Assembly: GCA_963848825.1 (NCBI GenBank)
Contig: CAWKFA010000002.1
Span: 434,001 to 498,000 of the forward strand
From: CAVVSQ01 sp963848825
GTDB taxonomy: Bacteria; Planctomycetota; Planctomycetia; Gemmatales; Gemmataceae
DNA: 64,000 nucleotides
Direction of reading: 5' to 3'
The notes beneath the pieces were generated by a model. The model saw only the letters and a program-made list of their open reading frames with translations. It had not been told where the DNA came from and did no database searches. Each line of letters opens with the position of its first letter. Position 1 is the stretch's first letter. A program made the position numbers and the translations under genes. Positions 28,949 through 39,232 of this stretch are shown here, piece by piece.

Positions 28949-30639
28949 TGTTTCGCAGACGCGTCGGCCAACCACCACCGTCCGCCGCGGCACCGCTAAA
29001 TGATAACGATCCATCGGAATGACGCTGACCTCTGTCCAGGCGAACGGCAGCACTGGTCGGCCGCCCTCAATACTGTCGAAGCAAAAGCAAATGTCTTCCT
29101 CGCTCCCCGGGTCGCTGGTAGTCCTCGGGAGGGGCAACCGGTCAATGCGCTGTCCGTAATAAAAAGGAAACGTCAAATCCACCTGCCCAAAGCTGACAAG
29201 GCGCTGGCCCGCTGGTAATGACTGTTTCAGGCGAGCCACGGCGGTCACATAATCCTCGCTGTACCGAATACGGACATTCGTGATATAGCCGGCACAGGTC
29301 AGCACCATGAAGCCGGCCAGGGCCAAAAGCGCCAGGCACATACGGCCCGGTTCTCCGGCGCGGCGACCCCGGTAGACAAGGAAAGCCAGGACCAAGACCG
29401 CGACAGCATAGCCAATCGTGAAGGTCGGCGTTTCGGCCCACGGCCTGAGCTGGTCGAAACGCCCCAAGAAAACACTCACGACGATCATCGCCACGCTCGC
29501 TCCTGACATGGCCACGGCCCAGCCCTGTGTAAACCAGCGCCAACCGCCGCGCAAGAGCGGAGCAACGCCCGCGCTCAAGCAGCCATCAATGACAATCCCA
29601 ATCAGCACCGCTAAACAGGGATAGAGCGGCGTGAAGAAACGCGTCTGTCCGTTTGGCGGGAGCCAAATTGTCGGGAAGGCGATAACGACACATAGCGCCA
29701 TGAAGAGGGCCGCGGGCCGCGCCCTGTTCAGCCCCGCGCAAACTCGTGGCTTATGTAACCGGACAGCAAAAAGGACCAGGGCAGCGTGCAGGCAAACACC
29801 TCAGCAGGAAAGCTCAACAAGTGAAGGCCCACCTTCCGCGGCTCCCAGTTTCGAAAACGCATGGTGCTATCGTTCATGAGAATGCCCCACGTCTCTGGCA
29901 GACCAATCTGCCCAATGCACGGAATCGCCCAGCCGAGAACTATGCAACTGGCCACGGCGAGTCCAAGCAAATGCGACCAGGAAAAGAGTTGTCGCCATTG
30001 CCTGTTTATCACGAGGTAGGCACCCACCGCGCCCAAAAAATATACGGGAGGCTGTGGGCCTTTGCACAATATCGCCAGGGCAACACAAATATAGCTGAGT
30101 ACCCAGGTTCGCCATGCCGGCCAGCGGGCGATTACACCCCAGTGCCATAGCAAGAAAGACGCGCTCGACGAAAAAGGTGAAGACCATGTCCGTCTCGGCC
30201 TGACATCCCGTTGTGAACATTTCGCCAAACGTCGGAAAAACAACGGCGGCGGCCAGCGCGCGGCCGGCGCCAAGAAGTGTCGCGCGTAGCCGTAAATCAA
30301 CAGAGAGGTCGCAAGCATGGCCAACGCGGACGGCAGTCGAACCGCCCAGGCGTCCCGCGACCCACAGGTTATGCTGGCAAGCGCGATAAGCCAGTTTTGT
30401 AAAGGCGGCCGGCTTAGAAAGGGCTCACCCTGGACGCGGGGCACGACCCAGTCCCCGGTATCGACCATGGCGAAAGCGACGTGAGCGCGCGTCGGTTCCT
30501 CGCCCCGCATGGAGACGTCGCCAATACGCACCCAATAGGCGAGCCCAACAAGAACGATTATCAGCAAGGGTCCCAGCTCGCGCCACCAAGGTCTTTGCCG
30601 CTGCTCCTGGACCATGATGCCGTTCAGATCGCTGGTCAT
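28949..30639 (-). CDS. GT39/ArnT-like membrane glycosyltransferase (three frame changes, stop not found)
   Basis: ~563 residues with many membrane helices. The N-terminal loop RGEEPTRAHVAFAMV and GEPFLSRPPLQNWLIAL matches the acidic first periplasmic loop of dolichyl/undecaprenyl-phosphate sugar transferases (PMT, ArnT). The frame changes near 30265 and 30135 (compensating) and near 29738. The C-terminal soluble part ends around VVVGRRV, then runs on without a stop into DUF1028. A GAGGA site precedes the ATG at 30639. Predicted to move a sugar from a lipid carrier to an envelope acceptor. Confidence 0.75.
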
Positions 30640-31343
30640 GACGTCCTCAACATTCGCACCTTCTGCCCGAAGCGACAGGCAACACCACCGGAAAAGCGGT
30701 CAAAGTGGTGCAGCTCTTCCTTTATCGCCAAAATCTGCAAGAAACCTGTAATTTAAGCAGGTCTCCAGGATCCTTTGAGCCGAAAATGGTACGTTTGTCG
30801 ACAACCAGCCCGCAAGGATGCGTGAACAATTGAACACACCGAGGGCCGGGCCTCTAATCAGCCTTGCTGACGAAGTGGAATTTGAAAAATAATTGGCAAC
30901 GCCACGAATTAAGCAGCTGAACCAGGCGTCATGGTAAGCGTCCTGTTGTCGCTTTCGGGGCAAGGGACCTTAAAACGAAACATCGCTATCGAACCGCGAA
31001 GGGGTTCTTGGCCCCGCGTTGATGGACGGGGCTGCCATGACACGCCGAGATCGAGGCCGCGACCAGCATACTTCCTTGCAGCCGCAATGCGAGCAAACCC
31101 GCACTACCCGTTCGAGGCGGTTATGAACTTCGAGGTGGCGTTCCCAGTCGTGTTTCACGCAGACGATTAATGTGGTATTCATCCTGAGGTCCCTCACCAA
31201 TAGAGTTACGCTTCTCTTGCAACTCCGGAACGACGTGAGGGTATTATATCGTTTTTATGAACGACAAGTGAGGCCTCGACCGCGCTGCCCGAGACCCAAC
31301 GGGTTCACCGTTCATAACTCTTTTCAGTGCTTAACTTTAAGTA
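30640..31343. other. 700-base gap upstream of the GT39-like gene
   Basis: Apart from one possible small minus-strand gene (30970-31182) I see no supported coding sequence, repeat or RNA here. The first ~100 bases should hold the promoter of the minus-strand GT39-like gene. Confidence 0.4.
30970..31182 (-). CDS. Possible small Cys/His-rich protein
   Basis: 70 codons from ATG (MNTTLIVCVKHDWERH) to stop, with a CSHCGCKEVC cluster and basic residues, suggestive of a small zinc-binding or redox protein. A GAGGGA lies about 10 bases upstream of the ATG. There is no recognised family. The protein could also be a chance open frame; support is codon pattern and the Cys motif only. Confidence 0.35.
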   Translation of the reverse strand: MNTTLIVCVKHDWERHLEVHNRLERVVRVCSHCGCKEVCWSRPRSRRVMAAPSINAGPRTPSRFDSDVSF

Positions 31344-32090
31344 TTAAGGAACGTCTGCAGGCGACCACCTGGCCGGAGGGTACCAGTCGTTCGCCAACGT
31401 GAAGTAGGTGTTCAAAAAAATGTTGGGGGACGCGTCGAAGAAGAGGTCGCGCGGGTAGGTGCAGGATGGTCTGGTAGTAGAACGTTCGAGGAGGCCAACG
31501 TGTACGCAGGTTTCCAGTACGAGCTCGGAACAAAAATAGCTGAAATGCTCGCCCTTGGGGCCGCCCATAACGTAAGTTCGCATGGGTCCGCGGGCGCGAA
31601 ATGGCGTCAGTTGCAGCATCATACGGCCTCCGGCGAAAAGCTTGCCATCTTGTCGGCAGGCCCAGGCCGTCAGCTCGGCGCACTGATCCGGAGAGAGGGG
31701 GGTGCGGCGCTGGCGGATCCACACCTTTTCGCCACGCTGGACATGTTTTGATAAATCATGATCCAGATCCACGATGGCCACACGCAAGGAGTTGAAGGGA
31801 CCTGACTCCAATATGGCGATGCGCCCGTCCGGTCTGGCCACGACAATCCCGGAATGGTGCGGCGCTCCGCTCGTGGCCAGCGAATGCCCAAGCTGGATGA
31901 TGCGTGAGCGATCCGTTGCCAAATAGATATCACCCGGCTGAGGCTGATAGGGCCGAGCGGGAACGCGCAGGAAGTCATCGATTTCGTAGGCCGGCTGACA
32001 AAGAAAGGAGGCGCCGGTATCGACGGCAGGCGGCGTGGCGGCCAGCGCAGCGCCTAAAAACAAGCCTAGCAGCGAGTTAAACACAGACAC
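31344..32090 (-). CDS. Exported YiiX-like permuted papain-fold hydrolase
   Basis: 248 residues with a signal peptide (~1-18). The order PGDIYLATD, then HHSGIVV (His), then YFCSELV (Cys) is the circularly permuted NlpC/P60 arrangement of YiiX/YebB proteins (Peptidase C92, formerly DUF830). Candidate activities are amidase or peptidase on cell-wall or lipid substrates. It stands alone, with 187 bases to the TPR-sulfotransferase end on the same strand. Confidence 0.75.
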   Translation of the reverse strand: MSVFNSLLGLFLGAALAATPPAVDTGASFLCQPAYEIDDFLRVPARPYQPQPGDIYLATDRSRIIQLGHSLATSGAPHHSGIVVARPDGRIAILESGPFNSLRVAIVDLDHDLSKHVQRGEKVWIRQRRTPLSPDQCAELTAWACRQDGKLFAGGRMMLQLTPFRARGPMRTYVMGGPKGEHFSYFCSELVLETCVHVGLLERSTTRPSCTYPRDLFFDASPNIFLNTYFTLANDWYPPARWSPADVP

Positions 32091-32277
32091 ATCCTTGATG
32101 TCCCATTTTCGGGACCGACTGACTTCCGTGCCGGGACGCGTAGGCCGCGCGTTCCCTAATGAACGCCAAAGTCGTTTATCAGCAAAAAATGGCTGTGAGA
32201 ATGATTATTTCTGACTGACAGGGCTGATTTCCAAAGAATAACTGGATAACTTTCCCGTTGATGAGGAAGAAACCAGG

Positions 32278-34137
32278 CTAGCGGGTGTACGAAGGCGACC
32301 GCGCATCATCGCGGTCGGACTCGGAAATATAATCTTGGCTCGTCTCTCCTTCTCTGGCCGCCGCACGGCCCAGTCCCTGAAAGAGCGGCCCCAGATGCGC
32401 CTCATAATGTTTCCAACGGCCGATGGCTTGCGCAGTCATTGGCTTACGCACCTGCACGGTGCTTGCCGTGCGTACGGGACGGTGGCTTCTAAAGAAGGAC
32501 AAACAGCGCCCATCCCATTCCAGGCCAAGGAAAGATACCAGCTCACGCGATATTTTTGACTGGTTGTGTACGAGATCTTCGTAACGCACCTCGTAAACTT
32601 GTAGGGGTAGGTGCTTGGCCCAATGGGCCATGGCTCTTTCATAAGAGCGATAGTAGGCCGCGATATCCTCAAGCGACCAGGCGAAATTCAATTCATGGAA
32701 GTTTTGGAAGTAACAGGAAAGGCAGACGTCAAGCGGGTCGCGCCGGCAGTGAATTACCCGTGCCCTGGGAAAGAGCGTCGCGATCAGGCCGAGGTGTTGA
32801 AAGTTCTCGAGGGTTTTGATGGTGACCCTGTCGGCGCCTTCACCGAGATCGGCAATGTGCGCCAGGTATTCGGTTGCGAAACCCTGGGCGGCTTCGCGCG
32901 TCGGCAGCACGCTCGTCGTGTAGGGCTCACATTTAGTTTGCTCGGCCATGTTCGCGATGAAGCGCGGGATTTCGCCAAGCTCTCCCGCCCCGTACACGCG
33001 CGGATGGCTCGCGAGAATTTGCTCCACCAGCGTACTACCGGAACGAGGCATGCCAATAATGAAAACGGGTAGCTCGCTGTCGAGTCCCCAGTCCTTCACC
33101 TGTTGAAAGTGCTCGGTGGTATAAGTTGCGGACACCCGATCAATCATGGCTTCTTGTTTTTGGGGATTGTACCCTTGATTGCGGTCCTCCAGGAACTTCT
33201 TGCGAAGACGGTTGGCCTGCTCATAATGACCAAAAGCCTCGTCATAATCGCCTTTTTTGTGGCAAACCGTCGCCAGCGTAAAATGAAACAAACTCAGTGC
33301 CAGGGGCGGACACCGGCCCGAGGCCATGAACGCTTTGAGCGTTTCCAGTTCCTGCGGCGGAAAGCGATAGTTGCCCGTGGCCACCAGCTCGCTGAGATTG
33401 TAATGCGTCAGAGCATGGAAGGGCAGCAACTTCAACGTTTCGCGATATTGGGCGATGGCTTCGTCCAGGTGCCCAAGCTCCTTCAGTGCCGTTGCCAGGT
33501 TGTTTGAAGCGTCCGGGTAATTAGGTTTGAGCCGAAGCGCCTGCCGATAATAGACAGCCGCCTCTTCTACTTTATTTTGCTCATGCAAGGAAGTTCCGAG
33601 ATTATAGGCAAGTTCGGGCTTGTTTGGGTCGAGGCGCAAGCCTTCCTGAAAAGCCTTGGTGGCGTCCTTGATTCTACTCATGCGCGCCAGCGCGTTGCCC
33701 AAATTATTGTAAGCTTCGACACATTTTGGATTGAGCCGAATTGCCTCCTGGAAGCAGCGGCTGGCCCGTTCCGATTCGCCCAGATTCTGCAGCGCAACAC
33801 CGAGGTTATTGTAGGCGTCCTCGAAATCCGGCCGTAGCGCGATGGCCTCCTCGAAATTGGCGATACTCGCCACGTAATCCCGTGCCGCCAGACGTGCATC
33901 GCCCAGGTTCTTCCACGTTTCCGGATTACTTCGATCACATAATAACGATCTGTTGAAATAGTCGGTAGCCTGCTCAATATCGCCGCGCTTGCGGGCAACG
34001 TGTCCCAACATGCGTAGTGCTTCCGCATGGGCCGGTTGACTGGCCAGGACGGACCAAAAGCAAGATTCGGCCTCACCGAACCGGCCAGCCGAAAAATGCT
34101 CTAGAGCCAACGTCAAGAGGTCATCAGGAAAAGGCAT
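32278..34137 (-). CDS. TPR-sulfotransferase fusion
   Basis: 619 residues. The first ~270 form seven or more TPR units such as AYNNLGVALQNLGESERASRCFQEAI. The C-terminal half is a PAPS-dependent sulfotransferase: the 5'-phosphosulfate loop FIIGMPRSGSTLVEQIL near residue 360, and the 3'-phosphate region ARVIHCRRDPLDVCLS near 460. The frame extends 51 bases upstream, but the ATG at 34137 fits better. Such fusions are common in Planctomycetes, where they may sulfate proteins or glycans. It follows the NarL-type regulator by 130 bases on the same strand. Confidence 0.87.
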   Translation of the reverse strand: MPFPDDLLTLALEHFSAGRFGEAESCFWSVLASQPAHAEALRMLGHVARKRGDIEQATDYFNRSLLCDRSNPETWKNLGDARLAARDYVASIANFEEAIALRPDFEDAYNNLGVALQNLGESERASRCFQEAIRLNPKCVEAYNNLGNALARMSRIKDATKAFQEGLRLDPNKPELAYNLGTSLHEQNKVEEAAVYYRQALRLKPNYPDASNNLATALKELGHLDEAIAQYRETLKLLPFHALTHYNLSELVATGNYRFPPQELETLKAFMASGRCPPLALSLFHFTLATVCHKKGDYDEAFGHYEQANRLRKKFLEDRNQGYNPQKQEAMIDRVSATYTTEHFQQVKDWGLDSELPVFIIGMPRSGSTLVEQILASHPRVYGAGELGEIPRFIANMAEQTKCEPYTTSVLPTREAAQGFATEYLAHIADLGEGADRVTIKTLENFQHLGLIATLFPRARVIHCRRDPLDVCLSCYFQNFHELNFAWSLEDIAAYYRSYERAMAHWAKHLPLQVYEVRYEDLVHNQSKISRELVSFLGLEWDGRCLSFFRSHRPVRTASTVQVRKPMTAQAIGRWKHYEAHLGPLFQGLGRAAAREGETSQDYISESDRDDARSPSYTR

Positions 34138-34267
34138 GGGCGTGCTCTTTCTGTCATGGACCGGACAAAGCCTTCTATTATTTAACACTTACTAACGTTC
34201 GTTAAAATTGGGAAAAGCCGGAAAACGACCTACGTATTGAGCGCATGATAAGTAAGTATATTTGCGC

Positions 34268-34913
34268 TCACAAGGAGCACAGGCCGTTGCGGATGGCAAA
34301 TTTCGTCAGGCCTGCAATCGAATGAATGTCTAATTTCTTCATGATGTTATGGCGGTGCGTATCGACTGTGCGCGCTAATGTGCATTGTTTGAGCGATCTC
34401 GGCGCTGGAATTGCCTTCCGCGATCAGTTGCAAAACCTCACGCTCGCGGCTCGTCAGGATTTCCAGTTCATTAACTTCTTTTTTGCCCTGGGCGCGCCGG
34501 AAGTAATCATCAAGCACCATATGAGAGAGCGGTTCGCTCAAATAAGTTCCGCTCGTCATCACTGACTTGATGGCCGCGAGGAGGTCGGCAAAGGCGGAGT
34601 CCTTCGGAACAAAGCCCGCCGCCCCCGCCTGCAGCGATTCGAAAAGGTACTGCCGGTTCGCGTACATCGATAACATCACGATGCGTATGTTGGGCTGGGC
34701 CGCGTGAATTTGCCGCGTCGCTTCAATGCCGTTCATGTCCGGCATGGCGACATCCATCAGGACAACATCCGGATTAAGCTTTTTGGCAAGTTTAACGGCT
34801 TCCCGCCCATTGGCGGCTTCGCCCACGACTTCCAGTTGATCGGAAGTTTCCAATAACGCACGAAAACCGGCGCGTGAAAGTGCCATGTCTTCGACCAAAA
34901 GGACTTTTATCAT
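34268..34913 (-). CDS. NarL/FixJ-family response regulator (one frame change)
   Basis: ~214 residues. The receiver has VLLVEDMALSRAG and acceptor Asp in VVLMDVAMPDMNG (~54). The LuxR-type helix-turn-helix has LTSREREVLQLIAEGNSSAEIAQTM. The frame changes near 34370 in a GCGCGC run; the last helix, THRHNIMKKLDIHSIAGL, is read in another frame to a stop at 34268. One extra base accounts for the shift. No sensor kinase is adjacent. The downstream TPR-sulfotransferase gene may be a target. Confidence 0.87.
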
Positions 34914-35025
34914 GAGCGAATGGGCCCGCCGGTCAATGAGTCGCCCTGGCAACTGGTGCGTGGGCGTATTAAACACCACTGTTTGCAAAAAGGTTCGGCA
35001 GATTCAGAAAAAGTTGCCGGCGGAA

Positions 35026-36021
35026 CTAGTCGTGTAAATCCATGATAACAATTTTGTTATGTCCGACGGCGTAGAGGCAGGTTTGATCTTCATTAAATGC
35101 GACGTCATGCGCGTGCATGGGAAGGTTGGCCTGGTGAATCATCGTGCGGTTGGCGGTATCAAAAAACATGATAAGTCCATTGGCGCCACCGCCAATGGCA
35201 CATAGCCAATTTCCGTCTGGGTGGTAGACGAGATGATTGACAATTCCATTCGCGCCCGTGAATTCCGCGACGCGTTCACCCTTGGCCCAGTTAAATATTT
35301 CCACCCGCGCCGGTCCGGAGAGTGCATCGACATTATTGATTTGGCCGACGCCGCCAACGGCTAACCTGGTGCCATCCGGCGAAAAGGCCAGGGCGCGAAC
35401 GCCACCGATCGAGCGGATTCGCTGCGTTCCGTCCCAGGTATAAAGCAATGGCGCGTCGATCGCGGCCACCTGGCGGCCCGTAGCCGCCTCCCAAACGATA
35501 ACGTGTCCGATACGGTCGCCGGTAGCCAGGTAGCGCCCATCCGGCGAAAACACGCACACATAGAGCATCATCGCGAAACCCGTGGGCGTGCGGAGCGCGT
35601 GTCCGGGCATTTCGTGTTGCGACGCCCCTGTGGCCGAGTCCCAGGTTCGCGCGATCATATCGTCGCCGACGCTGGCCAGCCGCGTTTGGTCTGGCGAAAC
35701 GGCGATATGGCGAACGCAACGACCATGAGCAGCAATCGCGCGGAGAGCACTTTCCTGATCTCGATCCCACCAGATGAGCCGGCCATCGTAGCCCCCGGAG
35801 ACCGACACGTTGCCTACCAGCCGCACGCTGGTGACGTAGCGGCCATGGTCCGCCAGAGTCCTGCTCGTCGGGTTGTTCTCGCCCGCATTCAATTCATGAA
35901 CCTTGCCATCGGAACTTGCCACCAGAAGCGTGTCGCTGGCGGGGACGCGCGCCATGGCGAACAGAATATCGCGGCGGGCGATCTCACGGACCGATCGTAA
36001 ATTGCGCGGCTGACTGGCCAT
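35026..36021 (-). CDS. WD40-repeat protein
   Basis: 331 residues from the ATG at 36021 (MASQPRNLRSV), which has a GAGG site 8 bases upstream; the frame extends 33 bases further to a GTG at 36054. About six or seven WD repeats, for example LASVGDDMIARTWDSATG and YLATGDRIGHVIVWEAATG, should form one beta-propeller. No signal peptide. It follows the DUF1501 gene by 47 bases and the DUF1549/1553 gene before it, a gene set repeatedly found in planctomycetes. Predicted protein-binding scaffold. Confidence 0.8.
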   Translation of the reverse strand: MASQPRNLRSVREIARRDILFAMARVPASDTLLVASSDGKVHELNAGENNPTSRTLADHGRYVTSVRLVGNVSVSGGYDGRLIWWDRDQESALRAIAAHGRCVRHIAVSPDQTRLASVGDDMIARTWDSATGASQHEMPGHALRTPTGFAMMLYVCVFSPDGRYLATGDRIGHVIVWEAATGRQVAAIDAPLLYTWDGTQRIRSIGGVRALAFSPDGTRLAVGGVGQINNVDALSGPARVEIFNWAKGERVAEFTGANGIVNHLVYHPDGNWLCAIGGGANGLIMFFDTANRTMIHQANLPMHAHDVAFNEDQTCLYAVGHNKIVIMDLHD

Positions 36022-36068
36022 TGTCACTGCCTCGTAAAACTGCCCGGAGCACACCCAGGCGCTGCTTA

Positions 36069-37368
36069 TTACGCCAAAACCTCGAGCACCGGTTCGGAGC
36101 CGGGGTCGGTCAACGGGATCGGCCGCGCGCCTGCATAATAATTCTTGCGGGGATTGATTCCCAGGGCGCGGTAGATCGTTGCAAACAAGCGCGCGGAGTT
36201 GATTTCTCCATCAACCACCGTGTTGCCCGTTGCGTCGGTTCTTCCGTAAACCGAGCCCCCTTTGATGCCGCAGCCTGATAGGGTGCAGCTCCAGGCGGAG
36301 GCGAAATGGTCACGCCCCAACTGCGAGTTGATGGCGGGAGTGCGGCCGAATTCCCCGAGCGTAATGACTAGTGTGTTTTGCAAGAGACCACGCTGGGAGA
36401 GGTCATCAAGCAAAGTAGCCATCACATGGTCCAGTTCCGGGACCATCTCCTGATGGGTTTCGAAATTCTCGCCATGACTGTCCCACCACGCCCGACCGAC
36501 GCGTACAAAGGGTACGCCCGCTTCGACGAGGCGGCGGGCCGCCAGCGCTTGCTGGCCGAACAACGTAGGCCCGTAGCGGTCGCGGACTGGGGCCGGCTCG
36601 CGGGCAATGTCGAAAAGGCTCTCGCTCGCCATGATGCCGCGCACGCGGCGAAAGGCCTGGTGATGGCTATCGACACCGAGGGATGCATGGCCGCGCTCGA
36701 AGTTGGCGCTCAGAAGCTCGCGCAGGTCCGAGCGCTGGAGGTGGTCCTGTTCACTAATATCGGCCCGGCGAATATTCTCCGGAATCATGGATGTATATAG
36801 GTCCATGGAGCCATAGCGCACGCCCAAAAAGCCCGGATTGCCAGGGGACATATTGCGGCCTTCGGTGGCAAAATAAAAGGAAACGTAATCGGGCACCTGG
36901 CTCGCTTCCGAACCGAGCTCGCGCGCAGCACGGCGCCGAGATCGGGATAATTGAGGTTTGACTCCGCCGGACGGCCACGCATCATCATGCGGGCTGCCGA
37001 GGCATGATCGGCGTTGCGCGTGTTGAGCGAGCGGATAATGGCGGTGTCTTGTAAGCGGCTTGCCATCTTCGGCATCAGCTCGGAAATACGTACGCCCGGC
37101 AATGATGTCTGGATGGAATCAAAAGGACCACCCGTGACGGTACCTGGCTTGGGGTCCCAGGTTTCCAGTTGACTGGGCCCGCCGGCGAGCCAAAGAAGAA
37201 TACATCTTTTCTGGTTGCGGCGCAACTGGTCCGCGATTTCCGGCGATGCCAGAGCTTGCACTCCCGTCATGTCGGCGAACGCCGAAGCGCCCACGGCCGC
37301 CAACGTTCCCAGAAAGCCGCGCCGATTCACGACATGTTCGGCGCGCCGCAGAAATTCTTTCGTGCCAT
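36069..37368 (-). CDS. DUF1501 protein with Tat-like signal (two frame changes)
   Basis: DUF1501 belongs to the alkaline-phosphatase/sulfatase-like superfamily but its activity is unproven. The true start is the ATG at 37368 (MARK), behind an AGAGGAAAG site. One base is missing near 37350, after which EFLRRAEHVVNRRGFLGTLAAVGASA (read in two pieces) forms a twin-arginine-type signal. The second frame change is near 36915. Family blocks include LWLAGGPSQLETWDPKPG, NADHASAARMMM and ITLGEFGRTPAIN near the C-terminus. ~432 residues. Located 59 bases after the DUF1549/1553 gene. Confidence 0.85.
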
Positions 37369-37427
37369 GAGCTTTCCTCTTCGACTGGGAACCTTGGCAG
37401 TAACCAACGCCCGTTCGCTCGAAAACT

Positions 37428-39058
37428 TTAGTGATTAAAACGGAATTCCGCTCCCGTCAGGATGCCCAAACTATCTGTTGGCAAGCAACCCGATCACGGT
37501 CGGCGCGCTGACGCATATACTCCGTCAAGGCTCGCACCTCTTCCGGCCGCGCCGGGCGTGAAAGGATCGTACGGACCGCGAGTTCCGCGCGCCTGGACAA
37601 GTCCGGTTCCGCCGCCAAGCGTGCCGGCAGCGAGTTATCGCCTTCAAGGAGGTCTTTTTGCAGGTTGGGGCTGTTGGTGAAAAGCATCGCTTCACTTGCC
37701 CCCACCTGGAAGTTGTCTCCGGGCTGCGGGAAGTTGGTCGCCAAAGCAGTAACGTTTTTCTCCAGTGCCGCCAATCGCTTTTCCATTGCTTCCCGCTCGG
37801 CCGGCAGAACGGCCTGATCGATGGTTGCCAGTTTCAGGCTCATCGCCAAGGGCATGGGTGGCAAGGGTCGCGCCGCGGCCACGGCGAAAAGGTCCTCGGG
37901 CGGCGTCTTGTCTTGCTCCCACTGGCTGGAACGGGCATAAGCCTGACTGAGCACCATGCCACGCACGAGTCGCTTCAAGTCGTATTGATTGATGGCCAGA
38001 TCGCGCGCCAGCCACTGGAGCAATTCCGGATGGCTGGCCGGGTTCTCCACATGCATCTGGTCAAGCGGCATCACCAGGCCACGGCCATAAAAGCGGTACC
38101 ACAGGCGATTGACGATGGCCCGCGCGAAAAAGTCGTTTTGACCCGGCTCGAGTACGGTTTCCACAAGCTTGGCGCGCAAGCTGAAATGTGGCGGCGCCGG
38201 CTGCTTTTTCGTTTTCTTTGGGGTACCGAGTCGCTCTTGCTCTTCTTTTTTCTCCGTTTTGTCCGGCTCCTTGAGGCCAGGCACGTCCAGCGTCTTGCCC
38301 GTCAGGAACATGACAGGCGCCATCTTTTCCTGTCCCTTGTTGGGCACATACTTCACCATGCCGAAGTCGCGCTTGCCCAAAAAGCCCCCGGCATCCACGG
38401 TGCGGGAAAAGAAGGTCTTCAGGCCGTAAAAGTGGTCCTGAGTCCAGGCGGGCACATGTGGGTGGGTGTGGCACTGAGCGCAGCTGACATTTACGCCCAG
38501 GAAGACAATGCTGGTATCGATGGTCATCCGGTTTTGATCTTTGAGCCGCGTTTTCAGGAACTCGCCGGCTCCCTTGAATTTCTCGCTGTTCTCGTCAGGC
38601 AACATCATGTCGCGGAACATCGCATCCCAGGGGCGGTTGTCAGCAAAAGCGGCCTGTAAGTAATCCAAAAGCGGTGTTTTTTGTTTGGCCCGGCGTGGAT
38701 CTTCCGACCAGTTCAAAAAGGCGAAAAACTCATGGGCTTGATTGCGCACGAATGCGGGCGAGGCCAGCAAGCGGTCCACGAGCTCCGTCTTCCTGGTCGT
38801 CTCTGGGTTGGCGACGAACTCTTCCGTTTCCGCCAGCGTAGGGATACGGCCATTGAGATCGAGCGTTAACCGGCGCACCAGCGACCAGTCGTCAGCGGGA
38901 GCCGACGGCTGGATCTTCGCTTCCTTGAGGTTGGCGTCTACGTAGTGATCGATCACCTGCTCCATCGGCATGTCGGCAGGCAATAACTTGGCGGTCTCGT
39001 CGGCAACAACAGCGGGAACGATGCTAACGGCCAAAAAAAACGCCAGATGCTTGAACAT
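37428..39058 (-). CDS. DUF1549/DUF1553 protein (PSCyt2/PSD1 type; one frame change)
   Basis: ~543 residues. Signal peptide at ~1-20, then DUF1549 (~30-250) with RRLTLDLNGRIPTLAE and the haem-like motif CAQCHTHPH, then DUF1553 (~310 to end) with ARAIVNRLWYRFYGRGL. The frame slips near 37465, so the usual ending LTGAEFRFNH is read in another frame to a stop at 37428. The shorter form lacks the N-terminal cytochrome domain of the larger paralogues. Role unknown; almost always paired with DUF1501, as here. Confidence 0.87.
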
Positions 39059-39232
39059 TGGCGAGAATCCTCATGCCAAATGTGTTCCGCGCCGCGGAAG
39101 ATGGAGGGCAAGGTAGCTAACAGCAATTTAATCATTATCAGCGCTGGAAGCAACAAAAACTTGCCAGCCGAACTGTCTGAACGCCTGCGCATCCGCCCCA
39201 GGCCCGAAAGCCACAATGACGAAATGGTAATA

